Assembly: GCF_048087625.1 (NCBI RefSeq)
Contig: NZ_CP159805.1
Location: 868,001-932,000, forward strand
Direction: 5' to 3'
Length of the DNA: 64,000 nucleotides
DNA from: Pseudothioglobus sp905182815
GTDB lineage: Bacteria > Pseudomonadota > Gammaproteobacteria > PS1 > Pseudothioglobaceae
Shown: one piece after another, positions 54,207 through 63,338 of the stretch
Numbering within the stretch: the stretch's first letter is position 1
Layout of the letters: each line of letters starts with the position of its first letter
Made by a program: the position numbers and the translations under genes
Notes under the pieces: model-generated
Databases searched by the model: none
What the model was told of the DNA's origin: nothing
What the model saw: the letters and a program-made list of their open reading frames with translations, nothing else

Positions 54207-54997
54207 AACAATATCTAGATTTTTTAAGGCTTGTAAGAGATACTGGCGCTGACAAAACTGACAGGACTGGTACTGGAACTAAAAGTATTTTTGGTTATCA
54301 AATGCGATTTAATTTAAATGATGGATTTCCAATTGTTACCACTAAGAGGGTGCATGTTCCTTCAGTCATTCATGAGCTTTTATGGTTTTTAAAGGGTGAT
54401 ACAAATATCAAATACCTAAAAGAAAATAAAGTAAATATTTGGAATGAATGGGCAGATGAAAATGGCGACTTAGGGCCAGTATATGGCGCTCAATGGCGAA
54501 AATGGAAAAACTCTGAAGGTAAAGAAATTGATCAAATCAAAGAGGCAATTAATCTTATTAAAAGCTCTTCAGACTCAAGGCGAATTATTGTTTCAAGTTG
54601 GAATGTTGGAGAGTTAGACAAAATGGCGCTTGCCCCATGCCATGCGTTGTTTCAGTTTTATGTGGCGAATGGGAGGCTATCATGTCAGCTTTACCAACGA
54701 AGTGCTGACATATTTCTAGGAGTCCCTTTCAACATTGCCTCTTATGCATTACTTACTCATATAGTAGCTCAGCAGTGTGATCTTGAAGTTGGAGACTTTG
54801 TATGGAGTGGTGGAGATTGCCACGTTTATTCAAATCATTTTGAGCAAGTAGAAACTCAGCTAAAGCGCACTCCAAAAAAACTTCCAAAGATCTTAATTCA
54901 TAGAAATCCAGATAGTATTTTTGACTATAAATATGAAGATTTTGAACTCTCTGAATATGAACATGATGATCCAATTAAAGCTCCAGTTGCAATCTAG
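54203..54997 (+). CDS. thyA: Thymidylate synthase
   Basis: ThyA makes dTMP from dUMP with methylene-tetrahydrofolate. The 264 residues equal the E. coli enzyme. The catalytic C146 is in LAPCHALFQFYV; RRIIVSSWN (R126/R127) and YQRSADIFLGVPFN bind dUMP. It needs the cofactor produced by GlyA. Coupled to lgt, three bases ahead of rnc. Confidence 0.98.
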   Translation: MKQYLDFLRLVRDTGADKTDRTGTGTKSIFGYQMRFNLNDGFPIVTTKRVHVPSVIHELLWFLKGDTNIKYLKENKVNIWNEWADENGDLGPVYGAQWRKWKNSEGKEIDQIKEAINLIKSSSDSRRIIVSSWNVGELDKMALAPCHALFQFYVANGRLSCQLYQRSADIFLGVPFNIASYALLTHIVAQQCDLEVGDFVWSGGDCHVYSNHFEQVETQLKRTPKKLPKILIHRNPDSIFDYKYEDFELSEYEHDDPIKAPVAI

Positions 54998-55000
54998 CAT

Positions 55001-55666
55001 ATGCAAAAATTACAAAAAAATATTTCTTATCAATTTAAAGACATTAATCTCCTTAAGCAAGCCTTAACTCATCGAAGTGTTAGTAAAAAAAATAATGAAA
55101 GATTGGAGTTTCTGGGTGACAGCGTCTTAGGGTGTGTAATCTCTCTAGAGATTTATCAGCGCTTCCCATTAATTGATGAAGGACAACTATCAAGACTTCG
55201 ATCTAATCTTGTCAGAGGTCAGACTTTAGCTAAGCTTGCCAAAACACTCAATATTTCTGAAAGCTTGTTGTTGGGTCAAGGAGAGTTAAAAAGTGGCGGA
55301 TTTCGACGGGAATCAATCCAGGCAGATGCATTTGAAGCTATTTTAGGGGCTGTCTTCCTAGATTCTGATTATTCAACGGTTAGTGGGATCATTTTAAAAC
55401 TCTATGATGACCTTTTAAATGAATCGGGACCAAAAGATTCATTGAAGGATTTTAAAACTCAACTTCAAGAGCTATTGCAAAAAAAAGGATACGCTTTGCC
55501 AGTTTACGAGCTTATTAAAACAGAAGGCAAAGATCATAACGCCATTTTTTACGTCAACTGCTCTATTAAGGAATATAGTCTTGGCGTTGAAGAGAGTGCA
55601 AAAAGTATTAAAAGAGCAGAACAGGCCTGTGCTGAATCAATTTTAAAAGGTATCTTAAATAAATGA
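55001..55666 (+). CDS. rnc: Ribonuclease III
   Basis: RNase III cuts double-stranded RNA in rRNA and mRNA maturation. It has 221 residues. The signature ERLEFLGDSVLG at 33-44 provides E36 and D40; the later acidic pair is in QADAFEAILGAVFLDS. The C-terminal dsRNA-binding domain runs from about 150. It overlaps era by four bases. Confidence 0.97.
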   Translation: MQKLQKNISYQFKDINLLKQALTHRSVSKKNNERLEFLGDSVLGCVISLEIYQRFPLIDEGQLSRLRSNLVRGQTLAKLAKTLNISESLLLGQGELKSGGFRRESIQADAFEAILGAVFLDSDYSTVSGIILKLYDDLLNESGPKDSLKDFKTQLQELLQKKGYALPVYELIKTEGKDHNAIFYVNCSIKEYSLGVEESAKSIKRAEQACAESILKGILNK

Positions 55667-56547
55667 ATTTTCAATCAGGCTTCATTGCAGTAGTAGGGCG
55701 ACCAAATGTTGGTAAATCAACCCTGGTTAATGAATTAATTGGGCAAAAGCTTTCAATCACATCACACCGTCCTCAAACAACTAGGCACCGAATTAACGCT
55801 ATTGATACTCAGGAAAACTATCAGATGGTTTTTGTAGATACTCCTGGAATTCATATTGGAAACAATAAAGCAATCAATTCATATATGAATAAAGCTGCTA
55901 GTTCAAGCTTTGCTGATGTGGATATGATAATTTGGCTTGTTGAAATATTTAAATGGACAAAAGAGGATGCTCGCGTGTTAGAGCACCTAAGTAAGGTTGA
56001 TTTACCCGTTATAATCTGCGTGAATAAGATTGATAAATCAAGCTCAGTGGATAAGATACTTCCTTACCTTGAAATGCTTGGTGAAAAATTTCAAGCTAAT
56101 GAGGTCTATCCTTTGTCTGCCTTTGACCGGTCCCACACAAAGCAACTTAGAAGCTTGATTCTTAAATATTTGCCTGAGCAAGATCCTATTTATGATGATG
56201 ATTACATAACAGATCGCTCTCAAAAATTTGTTGTATCCGAGTTCATTCGTGAGAAACTTATGAGAAACTTATCGAATGAGCTTCCATATGACATTACAGT
56301 AGAAATTGAGAAGTTTGAGCTTGATGGCAAAATGTATAGAATTGCTGCACGCATCTTTGTTGATAAGGCCTCTCAAAAAAGTATTGTAATAGGTCATAAA
56401 GGTGAAATGTTGAAAAAAATTGGGCAAGATTCACGTATAACAATTGAGGGTTTTTTAGAGGCAAAAGTATTCTTAGAGCTGTGGGTTAAGGTTAGACAAG
56501 GCTGGTCGGATGATAAAAGAGCCTTAGCATCTCTAGGCTATGACTAG
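55663..56547 (+). CDS. era: GTPase Era
   Basis: Era is a ribosome-assembly GTPase that binds the 3' end of 16S rRNA. It has 294 residues. G1 is GRPNVGKS (12-19), G3 DTPGIH, G4 NKID, and the C-terminal KH domain holds VIGHKGEMLKKIGQDSR. It overlaps recO by eight bases. Confidence 0.97.
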   Translation: MNFQSGFIAVVGRPNVGKSTLVNELIGQKLSITSHRPQTTRHRINAIDTQENYQMVFVDTPGIHIGNNKAINSYMNKAASSSFADVDMIIWLVEIFKWTKEDARVLEHLSKVDLPVIICVNKIDKSSSVDKILPYLEMLGEKFQANEVYPLSAFDRSHTKQLRSLILKYLPEQDPIYDDDYITDRSQKFVVSEFIREKLMRNLSNELPYDITVEIEKFELDGKMYRIAARIFVDKASQKSIVIGHKGEMLKKIGQDSRITIEGFLEAKVFLELWVKVRQGWSDDKRALASLGYD

Positions 56548-57226
56548 GATTGAGAATTCTCCAGCATTTTTGATTCACAGAAGAATGTACCAAGGAAGCT
56601 CTCTGTTACTCGATTTCTTTACTAAAAACCATGGTAGAGTGCGCTTAATAGCCAGAGGTGCTAGAAGCAGTAAAACATCACTTCAAATGTTTCAATGCTT
56701 AAGTATTTCATTTAAGGGAAAGAGTGACCTAAAAAGCCTCTCCCAGTGGGAAATTTCTGATGAACCACGCAGGCTACTTGGTGATGATCTAATATTAGCT
56801 ATCTATGTCAATGAGCTTCTTATTAGGCTTCTACCTGAAGGAGATGAATACAGTGAGGTTTTTAGTGCTTACTGGAATTTCATCAAAAAAATGGATCAAA
56901 AGTCTAGCTCTGAAAAAGAATACTCACTACGCATATTTGAAAATCAGTTGTTGCAAGAATTAGGTTATGGGCTTGACTTTAATGATGATATTGAGGGCAA
57001 CCCAATCAAAACCAATGGCCTGTATGATTTTATTGAAGATCAGGGTTTTAGTGCGCAAACTGAAGGTAAAATTTTGGGTGAAATTCTATTGAATATTGTC
57101 AATCCTAATCAAGTAACTCCAAATTCAGAAGGGTTGAACACTTTAAAAAAATTGAATCGAAAAAGATTAAAACCTCTTTTAGGTGATAAACCACTTAAAA
57201 GTAAAGAGTTATTTTTTGTTAATTAG
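56540..57226 (+). CDS. recO: DNA repair protein RecO
   Basis: RecO loads RecA at gaps together with RecR. It has 228 residues. The OB fold is at about 1-80 (PAFLIHRRMYQGSSLLLDFF, HGRVRLIARGARSSKTSL), followed by the helical domain with NELLIRLLPEGDEYSEVF and ENQLLQELGYGLDF. No zinc-site Cys cluster is seen, as in E. coli RecO. Part of the rnc-era-recO-pdxJ-acpS chain. Confidence 0.94.
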   Translation: MTRIENSPAFLIHRRMYQGSSLLLDFFTKNHGRVRLIARGARSSKTSLQMFQCLSISFKGKSDLKSLSQWEISDEPRRLLGDDLILAIYVNELLIRLLPEGDEYSEVFSAYWNFIKKMDQKSSSEKEYSLRIFENQLLQELGYGLDFNDDIEGNPIKTNGLYDFIEDQGFSAQTEGKILGEILLNIVNPNQVTPNSEGLNTLKKLNRKRLKPLLGDKPLKSKELFFVN

Positions 57227-57234
57227 GCGTAATT

Positions 57235-57966
57235 ATGAGTATTTTTCTTGGCGTTAATATAGACCATATAGCTACATTAAGACAGGCCAGAGGCACAAAA
57301 TACCCCAGCTTGATTGATGCAGCGCTTATCTGTGAAAATTCTGGCGCTGATAGCATTACGCTTCATCTTAGAGAAGATAGGCGCCATATTCAAGACAATG
57401 ATGTTATTGAGTTAAAGTCCAGGTTAAAAACTAAAATGAATTTAGAGATGGCAGCAACTGATGAAATGCTCAAAATTGCCTCTAATGTTTTGCCTGAAGA
57501 CTGCTGCCTCGTCCCCGAAAAGAGACAGGAGCTGACAACAGAAGGTGGCCTAGATGTTGCTTCACAAATAGTTAGAATGAAAGAGGTTTGTTCTCAACTC
57601 AGTTCAAATAATATTAAAACATCTCTTTTCATTGATGCAGACAAAAGACAAATAGATGCCGCTGCTGAATGCGGCGTACCAATAATTGAGATTCATACAG
57701 GTCACTATGCAGATGCAGCCTCTAAAGCTGAGTCTGAATTAGAGCTTAAAAGAATATCTGATGCTTGCGAATATGCTGTAAGTCTTGGAATTCAAGTTAA
57801 TGCAGGGCATGGTTTGACACTTTTAAATACTACTGCTGTAGCTAAAATTGAATCAATTGTTGAGCTAAATATTGGCCACTCAATTATTTCAAGAGCGCTA
57901 TTTGTTGGTCTTGCTAATGCAACATCTGAAATGAAAGCTTTATTATTAGAAGCGAGGGCTATATGA
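57235..57966 (+). CDS. pdxJ: Pyridoxine 5'-phosphate synthase
   Basis: PdxJ performs the last ring-closing step of pyridoxal phosphate synthesis, supplying PLP for the many PLP enzymes here. It has 243 residues. Hallmarks are GVNIDHIATLRQARGT, ADSITLHLREDRRHIQD, VPEKRQELTTEGGLDV and GIQVNAGHGLTLLN. It overlaps acpS by four bases, the E. coli order. Confidence 0.97.
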   Translation: MSIFLGVNIDHIATLRQARGTKYPSLIDAALICENSGADSITLHLREDRRHIQDNDVIELKSRLKTKMNLEMAATDEMLKIASNVLPEDCCLVPEKRQELTTEGGLDVASQIVRMKEVCSQLSSNNIKTSLFIDADKRQIDAAAECGVPIIEIHTGHYADAASKAESELELKRISDACEYAVSLGIQVNAGHGLTLLNTTAVAKIESIVELNIGHSIISRALFVGLANATSEMKALLLEARAI

Positions 57967-58361
57967 TCTATGGAATTGGAACTGACATAGTGAACATAGA
58001 AAGAGTCCAGACAATTATATTAAAAAATCGTGACGGCTTTATAAAGAGAATATTAACTGAACATGAGCAGGCTTTATTTGCGAATAAAGCTGATAGTGCT
58101 GCTTTTCTTGCTAAGCGTTTTGCTGCAAAAGAGGCTTTTTCAAAGGCTTTAGGCACAGGAATTGGAAGAGTAGTTAGCTTTCAAGATCTAACTATTCGAA
58201 ACAATGAAAATGGAAAGCCTTATTTTTTACCTAGTGAAAAGCTAAGGCTATATTTATTAGAAAAAGGAATTAAGCAAGGGCACCTAAGCATATCAGATGA
58301 AAGTCAAAATGCAGTCGCTTTTGTAGTCCTTGAAAAACTAGATTCTGAGAGTCTAAGTTAA
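57963..58361 (+). CDS. acpS: Holo-[acyl-carrier-protein] synthase
   Basis: AcpS transfers the phosphopantetheine arm to ACP. It has 132 residues. Motifs are GIGTDIVNIERV at the start with Asp8 binding Mg, and FLAKRFAAKEAFSKALGTGIG. It is the last gene of the operon; a short stem with an A-rich loop lies between it and the convergent ssb gene. Confidence 0.96.
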   Translation: MIYGIGTDIVNIERVQTIILKNRDGFIKRILTEHEQALFANKADSAAFLAKRFAAKEAFSKALGTGIGRVVSFQDLTIRNNENGKPYFLPSEKLRLYLLEKGIKQGHLSISDESQNAVAFVVLEKLDSESLS

Positions 58362-58380
58362 AAAAAAACTTAGGACGACT

Positions 58381-58851
58381 CTAGAAAGGAATATCATCCT
58401 CAAATTCATCTTGAGCAACCGGAGTAATACTTGGTGCTTGTTGAGTATTTTGAGCAGGCTGCGGCGTTGATTGAGGTTGTGATTGCATTGGAGAGTTGGA
58501 GTCATCACGGCGATCAAGCATCTGTAAGGTTCCACTAAATCCACTTATTACAACTTCAGTCGTATAGCGGTCCTGTCCACTTTGATCTTGCCATTTTCTA
58601 GTTTGCAATTTGCCCTCAACATAAACCTTAGAGCCTTTATCTAAATACTGGCCAGCTATTTCAGCAACTTTTCCAAACAAACTAACTCGATGCCATTCAG
58701 TTCTTTCTTGTTTTTGGCCAGTATTTTTATCAGTCCAAGACTCACTAGTTGCAACTGATAAATTACTTATTGCGTTTCCATTTGAAGCGTATTTAATTTC
58801 AGGTTTTGCGCCTAGATTACCAACCAATATTACTTTATTTATTCCGGCCAT
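58381..58851 (-). CDS. ssb: Single-stranded DNA-binding protein
   Basis: SSB covers single-stranded DNA in replication and repair. It has 156 residues. The OB-fold begins MAGINKVILVGNLGAKPE and includes WHRVSLFGKVAEIAGQYL and YVEGKLQTRKW. A Gln/Pro-rich linker (PMQSQPQSTPQPAQNTQQAP) leads to the acidic tip DEFEDDIPF that recruits partner proteins. It follows the MFS gene by 17 bases on the same strand. Confidence 0.97.
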   Translation of the reverse strand: MAGINKVILVGNLGAKPEIKYASNGNAISNLSVATSESWTDKNTGQKQERTEWHRVSLFGKVAEIAGQYLDKGSKVYVEGKLQTRKWQDQSGQDRYTTEVVISGFSGTLQMLDRRDDSNSPMQSQPQSTPQPAQNTQQAPSITPVAQDEFEDDIPF

Positions 58852-58868
58852 GCTAATATTTACTCCTG

Positions 58869-60026
58869 TTAAGTTTTAGTTTTAAGTGGTGAAAAAAGAA
58901 CCATAAACCACCAGATAATTGCTACAAATATGGTGAATAAGAATACACTATTTAAATCGTAAATGTCATAAATCAAACCACCAATTGCACCGCCAATAAA
59001 CGTTCCTAAAAACTGTGATGTTGAAAAAATACCCATAGCAAGACCCCTCTTAGAGGCGCTCGCAGTTTTAGATAATAAAGAAGGTAAAATTGCTTCAATA
59101 GTATTAAAGGCGACAAAGAATATGGTTAAAGTAATGAGAAAAACTGAGAAATTTAAGTTTGAAATATAAAAAATAATTTGACTAATAATTAGTAGAAAAA
59201 TACTAAGCAACAATATGTACTTTGTTTTTTTAAATTTCTCTGAAATAATTATAAGAGGAATCATTCCAATGAATGATAGCAATACTGCTGGAAGGTAAAG
59301 CTGCCAGTTATCAATCATACTGACTATTTGGTTTTCCATAATAAGAAGTGGCATCACTATAAAACCGCTTGCAAGGATTAAATGTAATGAAAATACACTA
59401 AAATCTAAAGCAATTAACTCTCTACTTAAAGTTTCTCTAAAGGCACCAAAAGATAGCCGATAATAATTGATTGGCTTGGAGTGCTCAAGAGACAATACTA
59501 TTAGCATAGCAATAATTGAGAGTAGGCCTATAACCCAAAACAATCCTGAAAGCCCAATCCTTGAGGTTATTATTGGCCCAATAATTAATGAAAGCATAAA
59601 TGCCACACCAATTTGAAAGCCTACAAATGCATTAGCCTTTGCTCGATTATCTTCAGATATAGAGTCAGCTAAAAACGCCATTAAGACAGCTGATATTGCG
59701 CCGCCGCCTTGTAAAGCCCTCCCAATAACTACAAATATAATATTAGAAGCATTTGCTGCAACAACACTTCCTATCAAAAAAATTAAAAGCCCTATAATCA
59801 GGATAGGTTTTCTTCCAAATCGATCAGAAAGATAGCCAAAAGGTATTTGAAGTAGGGCTTGAGTAAGACCATAAATCCCAATTGCCATACCAATCAAGAA
59901 AGGGGTCGAGCGATCATAATCACCTGCATAAACACTCATGACAGGAAAAAGCATGAATAAACCCAGCATTCTAACAGACATAATTAGCGAAACTTTTAAA
60001 GCAAATAGCCTTTCAGTTGAGTTCAT
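58869..60026 (-). CDS. Major facilitator superfamily permease, YajR-like
   Basis: The 385-residue protein has 12 hydrophobic helices and the MFS motif GYLSDRFGRKPIL between helices 2 and 3. The N-terminal ALKVSLIMSVRMLGLFMLFPVMSVYA and IPLIIISEKFKK resemble the YajR group of drug-type permeases, though there is no C-terminal extra domain. In several gammaproteobacteria an MFS gene precedes ssb, as here. The substrate is unknown. Confidence 0.88.
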   Translation of the reverse strand: MNSTERLFALKVSLIMSVRMLGLFMLFPVMSVYAGDYDRSTPFLIGMAIGIYGLTQALLQIPFGYLSDRFGRKPILIIGLLIFLIGSVVAANASNIIFVVIGRALQGGGAISAVLMAFLADSISEDNRAKANAFVGFQIGVAFMLSLIIGPIITSRIGLSGLFWVIGLLSIIAMLIVLSLEHSKPINYYRLSFGAFRETLSRELIALDFSVFSLHLILASGFIVMPLLIMENQIVSMIDNWQLYLPAVLLSFIGMIPLIIISEKFKKTKYILLLSIFLLIISQIIFYISNLNFSVFLITLTIFFVAFNTIEAILPSLLSKTASASKRGLAMGIFSTSQFLGTFIGGAIGGLIYDIYDLNSVFLFTIFVAIIWWFMVLFSPLKTKT

Positions 60027-60050
60027 AACTAAAGATATTATATTTTGACG

Positions 60051-60821
60051 CTAATCAATTGAATAGTTTTTAGAGTAACCAGGATAACTAGAAGATAAAA
60101 CTATTCTTATATCACTTGCGAGCTTTGTAGCATTTATTTGGTCATAATTGTATGCCATTAGATCAAGACTATCAGGAATAGAAGAGCTATTTGGATAATT
60201 CTCAATAATAAATTTTGAGCGATTTATTGCGGCAATGTGTGAGCCAATTTTGGTATAGTATATGGCAACATAAAGCTCATGCCTTGCAAGAGTATTCATA
60301 AGTTTAGCTAGCTTTTTACCCGCATCATTTGCGTATTTAGAGTTAGGAAAGGTATCAATTAAATCAACAAAGTAAGAATAAGCTTCAAGAATACTGTCAA
60401 CATCTCTCTGTGCACTATCCGTTACAAAATCATCTAAAATTGAGCTAGATTTATCTTCTGCAACTACACCTTTTAAGTAGTAAGCATATGGGGTAGAAGG
60501 GAGGTCAGGATATTTTTCAATGAATTTATTTAATTCAACTATAGCTCTTGTGTATTTTTTACGCTTATATAGATTGAATGCAATATCAAGCCTAGCTTGA
60601 ATAGCATATTTTGAGCCTGGATATGATGAAAGAATAATTTGATATTGATCAATAGCTTGATCTAAAGAGCCAGCATCAACCATATCTTCCGCCTTCTCAT
60701 ACAAAGTCTTAGGTGTCAGGCCATTTGCGACTAATTTCCTTGTTTCTTTACCTCCCCCAAAAGGGGAGCATCCAGCCAAAAAAATGAAAGATGTAAGTAT
60801 AAGAATTAAGGATTTAGTCAT
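60051..60821 (-). CDS. bamD: Outer membrane assembly lipoprotein BamD
   Basis: BamD is an essential partner of BamA in inserting outer-membrane proteins such as the BtuB-like receptor. It has 256 residues. The lipobox is FLAGCSPF with C18 as lipid anchor. Tetratricopeptide repeats fill the rest: EDMVDAGSLDQAIDQYQIIL, AIVELNKFIEKYPDLP, YAYYLKGVVAED, YVAIYYTKIGSHIAAINR. The gene is divergent from spoT. Confidence 0.95.
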   Translation of the reverse strand: MTKSLILILTSFIFLAGCSPFGGGKETRKLVANGLTPKTLYEKAEDMVDAGSLDQAIDQYQIILSSYPGSKYAIQARLDIAFNLYKRKKYTRAIVELNKFIEKYPDLPSTPYAYYLKGVVAEDKSSSILDDFVTDSAQRDVDSILEAYSYFVDLIDTFPNSKYANDAGKKLAKLMNTLARHELYVAIYYTKIGSHIAAINRSKFIIENYPNSSSIPDSLDLMAYNYDQINATKLASDIRIVLSSSYPGYSKNYSID

Positions 60822-60957
60822 TGTATGAGCTTGATATTTACTTTTAATCAGTAAATTATACTTATGTGCGTTTTTGAATGGAAAGGTTTACATAAAGAAC
60901 TTCTAGTGAATAGTAACCTGCTTATAATTATACTAACCTTATTTTATTTCTATATTG

Positions 60958-63063
60958 ATGGCAACAACTCTTTTTCAAAAGCATACTAAAATTGATGACT
61001 TGTGCTTAGTTTTAAATAGTTACTTACCTCATTCCGAGATCGAGCTAGTAAAGCTTGCTTATAGGACGGCTAATAAAGCACATTCTGGTCAATTTAGAAA
61101 GTCAGGTGAACCTTATATTCACCACCCACTTTCTGTTGCTTTAATACTTGCTGATCTAAAACTTGATTATTTTTGTGTTGTTGCCGCAATTCTCCATGAC
61201 TGTATCGAAGATACTTCAGTAACTAAAGAAGATGTCCAAGCTCAATTTGGAGAGCAAGTAGCTCATATTGTTGAAGGAGTATCAAAGCTGACTAGCTTAG
61301 AATTCACTTCAAGCTCACAAAAACAAGCTGAAAACTTTCAAAAACTAATATTGGCGATGTCTAAAGATATGCGAGTTATGGTTATTAAATTAGCTGACAG
61401 ACTTCATAATATGCGTACTTTAGACTCAATGAGTGACGAAAAAAAAATACAAAAAGCAAAGGAAACTTTTGAGCTTCACGCTCCAATTGCAAGGCGACTT
61501 GGACTCCATAGTATAAGGGTAGAGCTTGATGATTTATGCTTTAAGACACTGCACCCAAGAAAGTACTTAATAATTAAAAAGAAAATCAGTAAGCAGTATG
61601 GAAACCACAAGAAAACAATAAATCTAATTAAAACCGAAATTGAAAATAGGCTAAAGTTTGAAGGCATAAATGCAACTATAGAAGGGCGTCAAAAACAACC
61701 TTCTAGTGTTTACAATAAAATGAAATTTAAATCAAGAAAATTTTCAGAGGTTCTTGATATGCATGCCTTTAGAATTGTAGTAGAAAATACAAATACTTGC
61801 TATCAGGTATTAGGTCACATTCATAGCCTTTACAAACCTATTCCGCTTCAATTTAAAGATTATATCTCAGCTCCAAAACCTAATGGTTACCAGTCTATTC
61901 ATACTGTAGTGCTTGGTCCTAGAAAAATGTTCATTGAAGTTCAAATTAGATCTCAGGAGATGGAATTCATATCTGAGTATGGAATCGCTGCACACTGGCA
62001 CTATAAAAATACAGATAAGCCTACTGATAAATTAGCTCGGAACTGGATTGGATCTTTACTAGATATTCAACAAAATACTGATACATCAGCTGACTTCCTA
62101 GAGAACACAAAAGCCGACTTATTTTTTGATGAGGTATTTGTGTTTACTCCAGCTGGTAAGATAATTCAACTTCCTCTTAGAGCTACAGTGCTTGATTTTG
62201 CATATGCTGTTCATACAAATATTGGAAAAAAATCTCAAAAAGCCACTATTAATGGAACTGAAGCTGAGCTGTCAACAGGTCTTAAATCTGGCCAAACTGT
62301 TGAAATAATTACAAGTCGGTTTGTTAAGCCCAAGCCAAGCTGGCTAGACTTTGTTGTAACCTCAAAAGCTAAAACTGCTATTAAGGCTCATCTTAAAGAC
62401 AACTCAAAGACTGAGCTGGCAAGACTAGGAAAACTTTTGATTTCTGATGCGCTTAATTATCAAAAAATTAAAATTAATGATGTACCTAAAGATAAATGGG
62501 ATAAATGCTTAAAAGAACTCAATTGCTTTGATTTTCAAGACCTGTACATAAAGGTAGGATTGTCCGAAATATTTGTAGCTGTTGTTATTAATAAACTTCT
62601 CCAAGATATTAATAATGAAACAATTAATACAATTTCTATAAATAAAACAAAAGGAATGGCAATAAACTTTGCTCATTGTTGCTACCCAATACCTGGAGAT
62701 GAAGTTACAGGGGTTTTAACAACACAAAAAGGACTGGTTATGCACCGCTCAATCTGTTCAAATCTGGAACATATTAAAGAAAAAAATGCACAATGGATGG
62801 AAATTGAATGGAACTCGAATGATGATGAAGTGTTTGAAGTTGCAATAAGCGCATTAGTTGAAAATAGAAGTGGCCGCTTAGCAGCAATAGCAAATACTAT
62901 AGCTAATCTAGGTGTTAATATTGAAAATATTGAACAACAAGAGAGCCAGCATTCCACAAGGTTATTTCATATTGTTGTTGTCATTAAAAACATCATTCAA
63001 CTAAATGACGTATTGGAACAACTTAACAAGCTCCCACATCTTGTTTCTGCTGAAAGAGTTTAA
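60958..63063 (+). CDS. spoT: Bifunctional (p)ppGpp synthetase/hydrolase, SpoT type
   Basis: SpoT makes and degrades ppGpp in the stringent response. I use ATG at 60958; a TTG one codon earlier is open too. The 701 residues are within one of E. coli SpoT. HD hydrolase residues H80, D81, E84 and D85 (ILHDCIEDT) are present, so hydrolysis is likely active. The synthetase domain includes YQSIHTVVLGP and EVQIRSQEMEFISEYGIAAHW, followed by the TGS domain (DEVFVFTPAGKIIQLPLRAT) and a C-terminal ACT domain. It is probably the only long RSH enzyme in a small genome (inference). Confidence 0.96.
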   Translation: MATTLFQKHTKIDDLCLVLNSYLPHSEIELVKLAYRTANKAHSGQFRKSGEPYIHHPLSVALILADLKLDYFCVVAAILHDCIEDTSVTKEDVQAQFGEQVAHIVEGVSKLTSLEFTSSSQKQAENFQKLILAMSKDMRVMVIKLADRLHNMRTLDSMSDEKKIQKAKETFELHAPIARRLGLHSIRVELDDLCFKTLHPRKYLIIKKKISKQYGNHKKTINLIKTEIENRLKFEGINATIEGRQKQPSSVYNKMKFKSRKFSEVLDMHAFRIVVENTNTCYQVLGHIHSLYKPIPLQFKDYISAPKPNGYQSIHTVVLGPRKMFIEVQIRSQEMEFISEYGIAAHWHYKNTDKPTDKLARNWIGSLLDIQQNTDTSADFLENTKADLFFDEVFVFTPAGKIIQLPLRATVLDFAYAVHTNIGKKSQKATINGTEAELSTGLKSGQTVEIITSRFVKPKPSWLDFVVTSKAKTAIKAHLKDNSKTELARLGKLLISDALNYQKIKINDVPKDKWDKCLKELNCFDFQDLYIKVGLSEIFVAVVINKLLQDINNETINTISINKTKGMAINFAHCCYPIPGDEVTGVLTTQKGLVMHRSICSNLEHIKEKNAQWMEIEWNSNDDEVFEVAISALVENRSGRLAAIANTIANLGVNIENIEQQESQHSTRLFHIVVVIKNIIQLNDVLEQLNKLPHLVSAERV

Positions 63064-63140
63064 TATTTATTAAAATGTACTAAGTTAACAATTGAATTGA
63101 TTAAAATTACACCTTTATTAATTATTAATACTATTACATA

Positions 63141-63338
63141 ATGCTTTGCTGGACTGACTCACTTGAAATAGCTATTTCATTGGAAGAAACCTCTCCTGAT
63201 ACTGATCCCAAAACTATTAACTTTGTTGATTTACGTCAGCTTGTTATGGATCTTGAGGATTTTGAAGAAGGACAAAGTAAGTGTGGTGAAAGGGTTCTTG
63301 AAGCTATTCAAATGAACTGGATTGAGGAGAAAGAGTGA
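63141..63338 (+). CDS. iscX: Fe-S assembly protein IscX
   Basis: The 65-residue protein matches IscX (YfhJ), an acidic helper of the ISC system that binds iron and IscS. The pattern CWTDSLEIAISLEE, DTDPKTINFVDLRQLV, DLEDFEEG and ILEAIQMNWIEE-like C-terminus align over the full length with E. coli IscX (66 residues). In E. coli it ends the isc operon; here it stands apart, with its stop codon overlapping the GTG of tolB. Confidence 0.9.
   Translation: MLCWTDSLEIAISLEETSPDTDPKTINFVDLRQLVMDLEDFEEGQSKCGERVLEAIQMNWIEEKE

Noticed and set aside
58353..58373. Terminator between acpS and ssb
   Set aside because: Only a six-base CTAAGT/ACTTAG stem with an A loop and no T tract; too weak to call.
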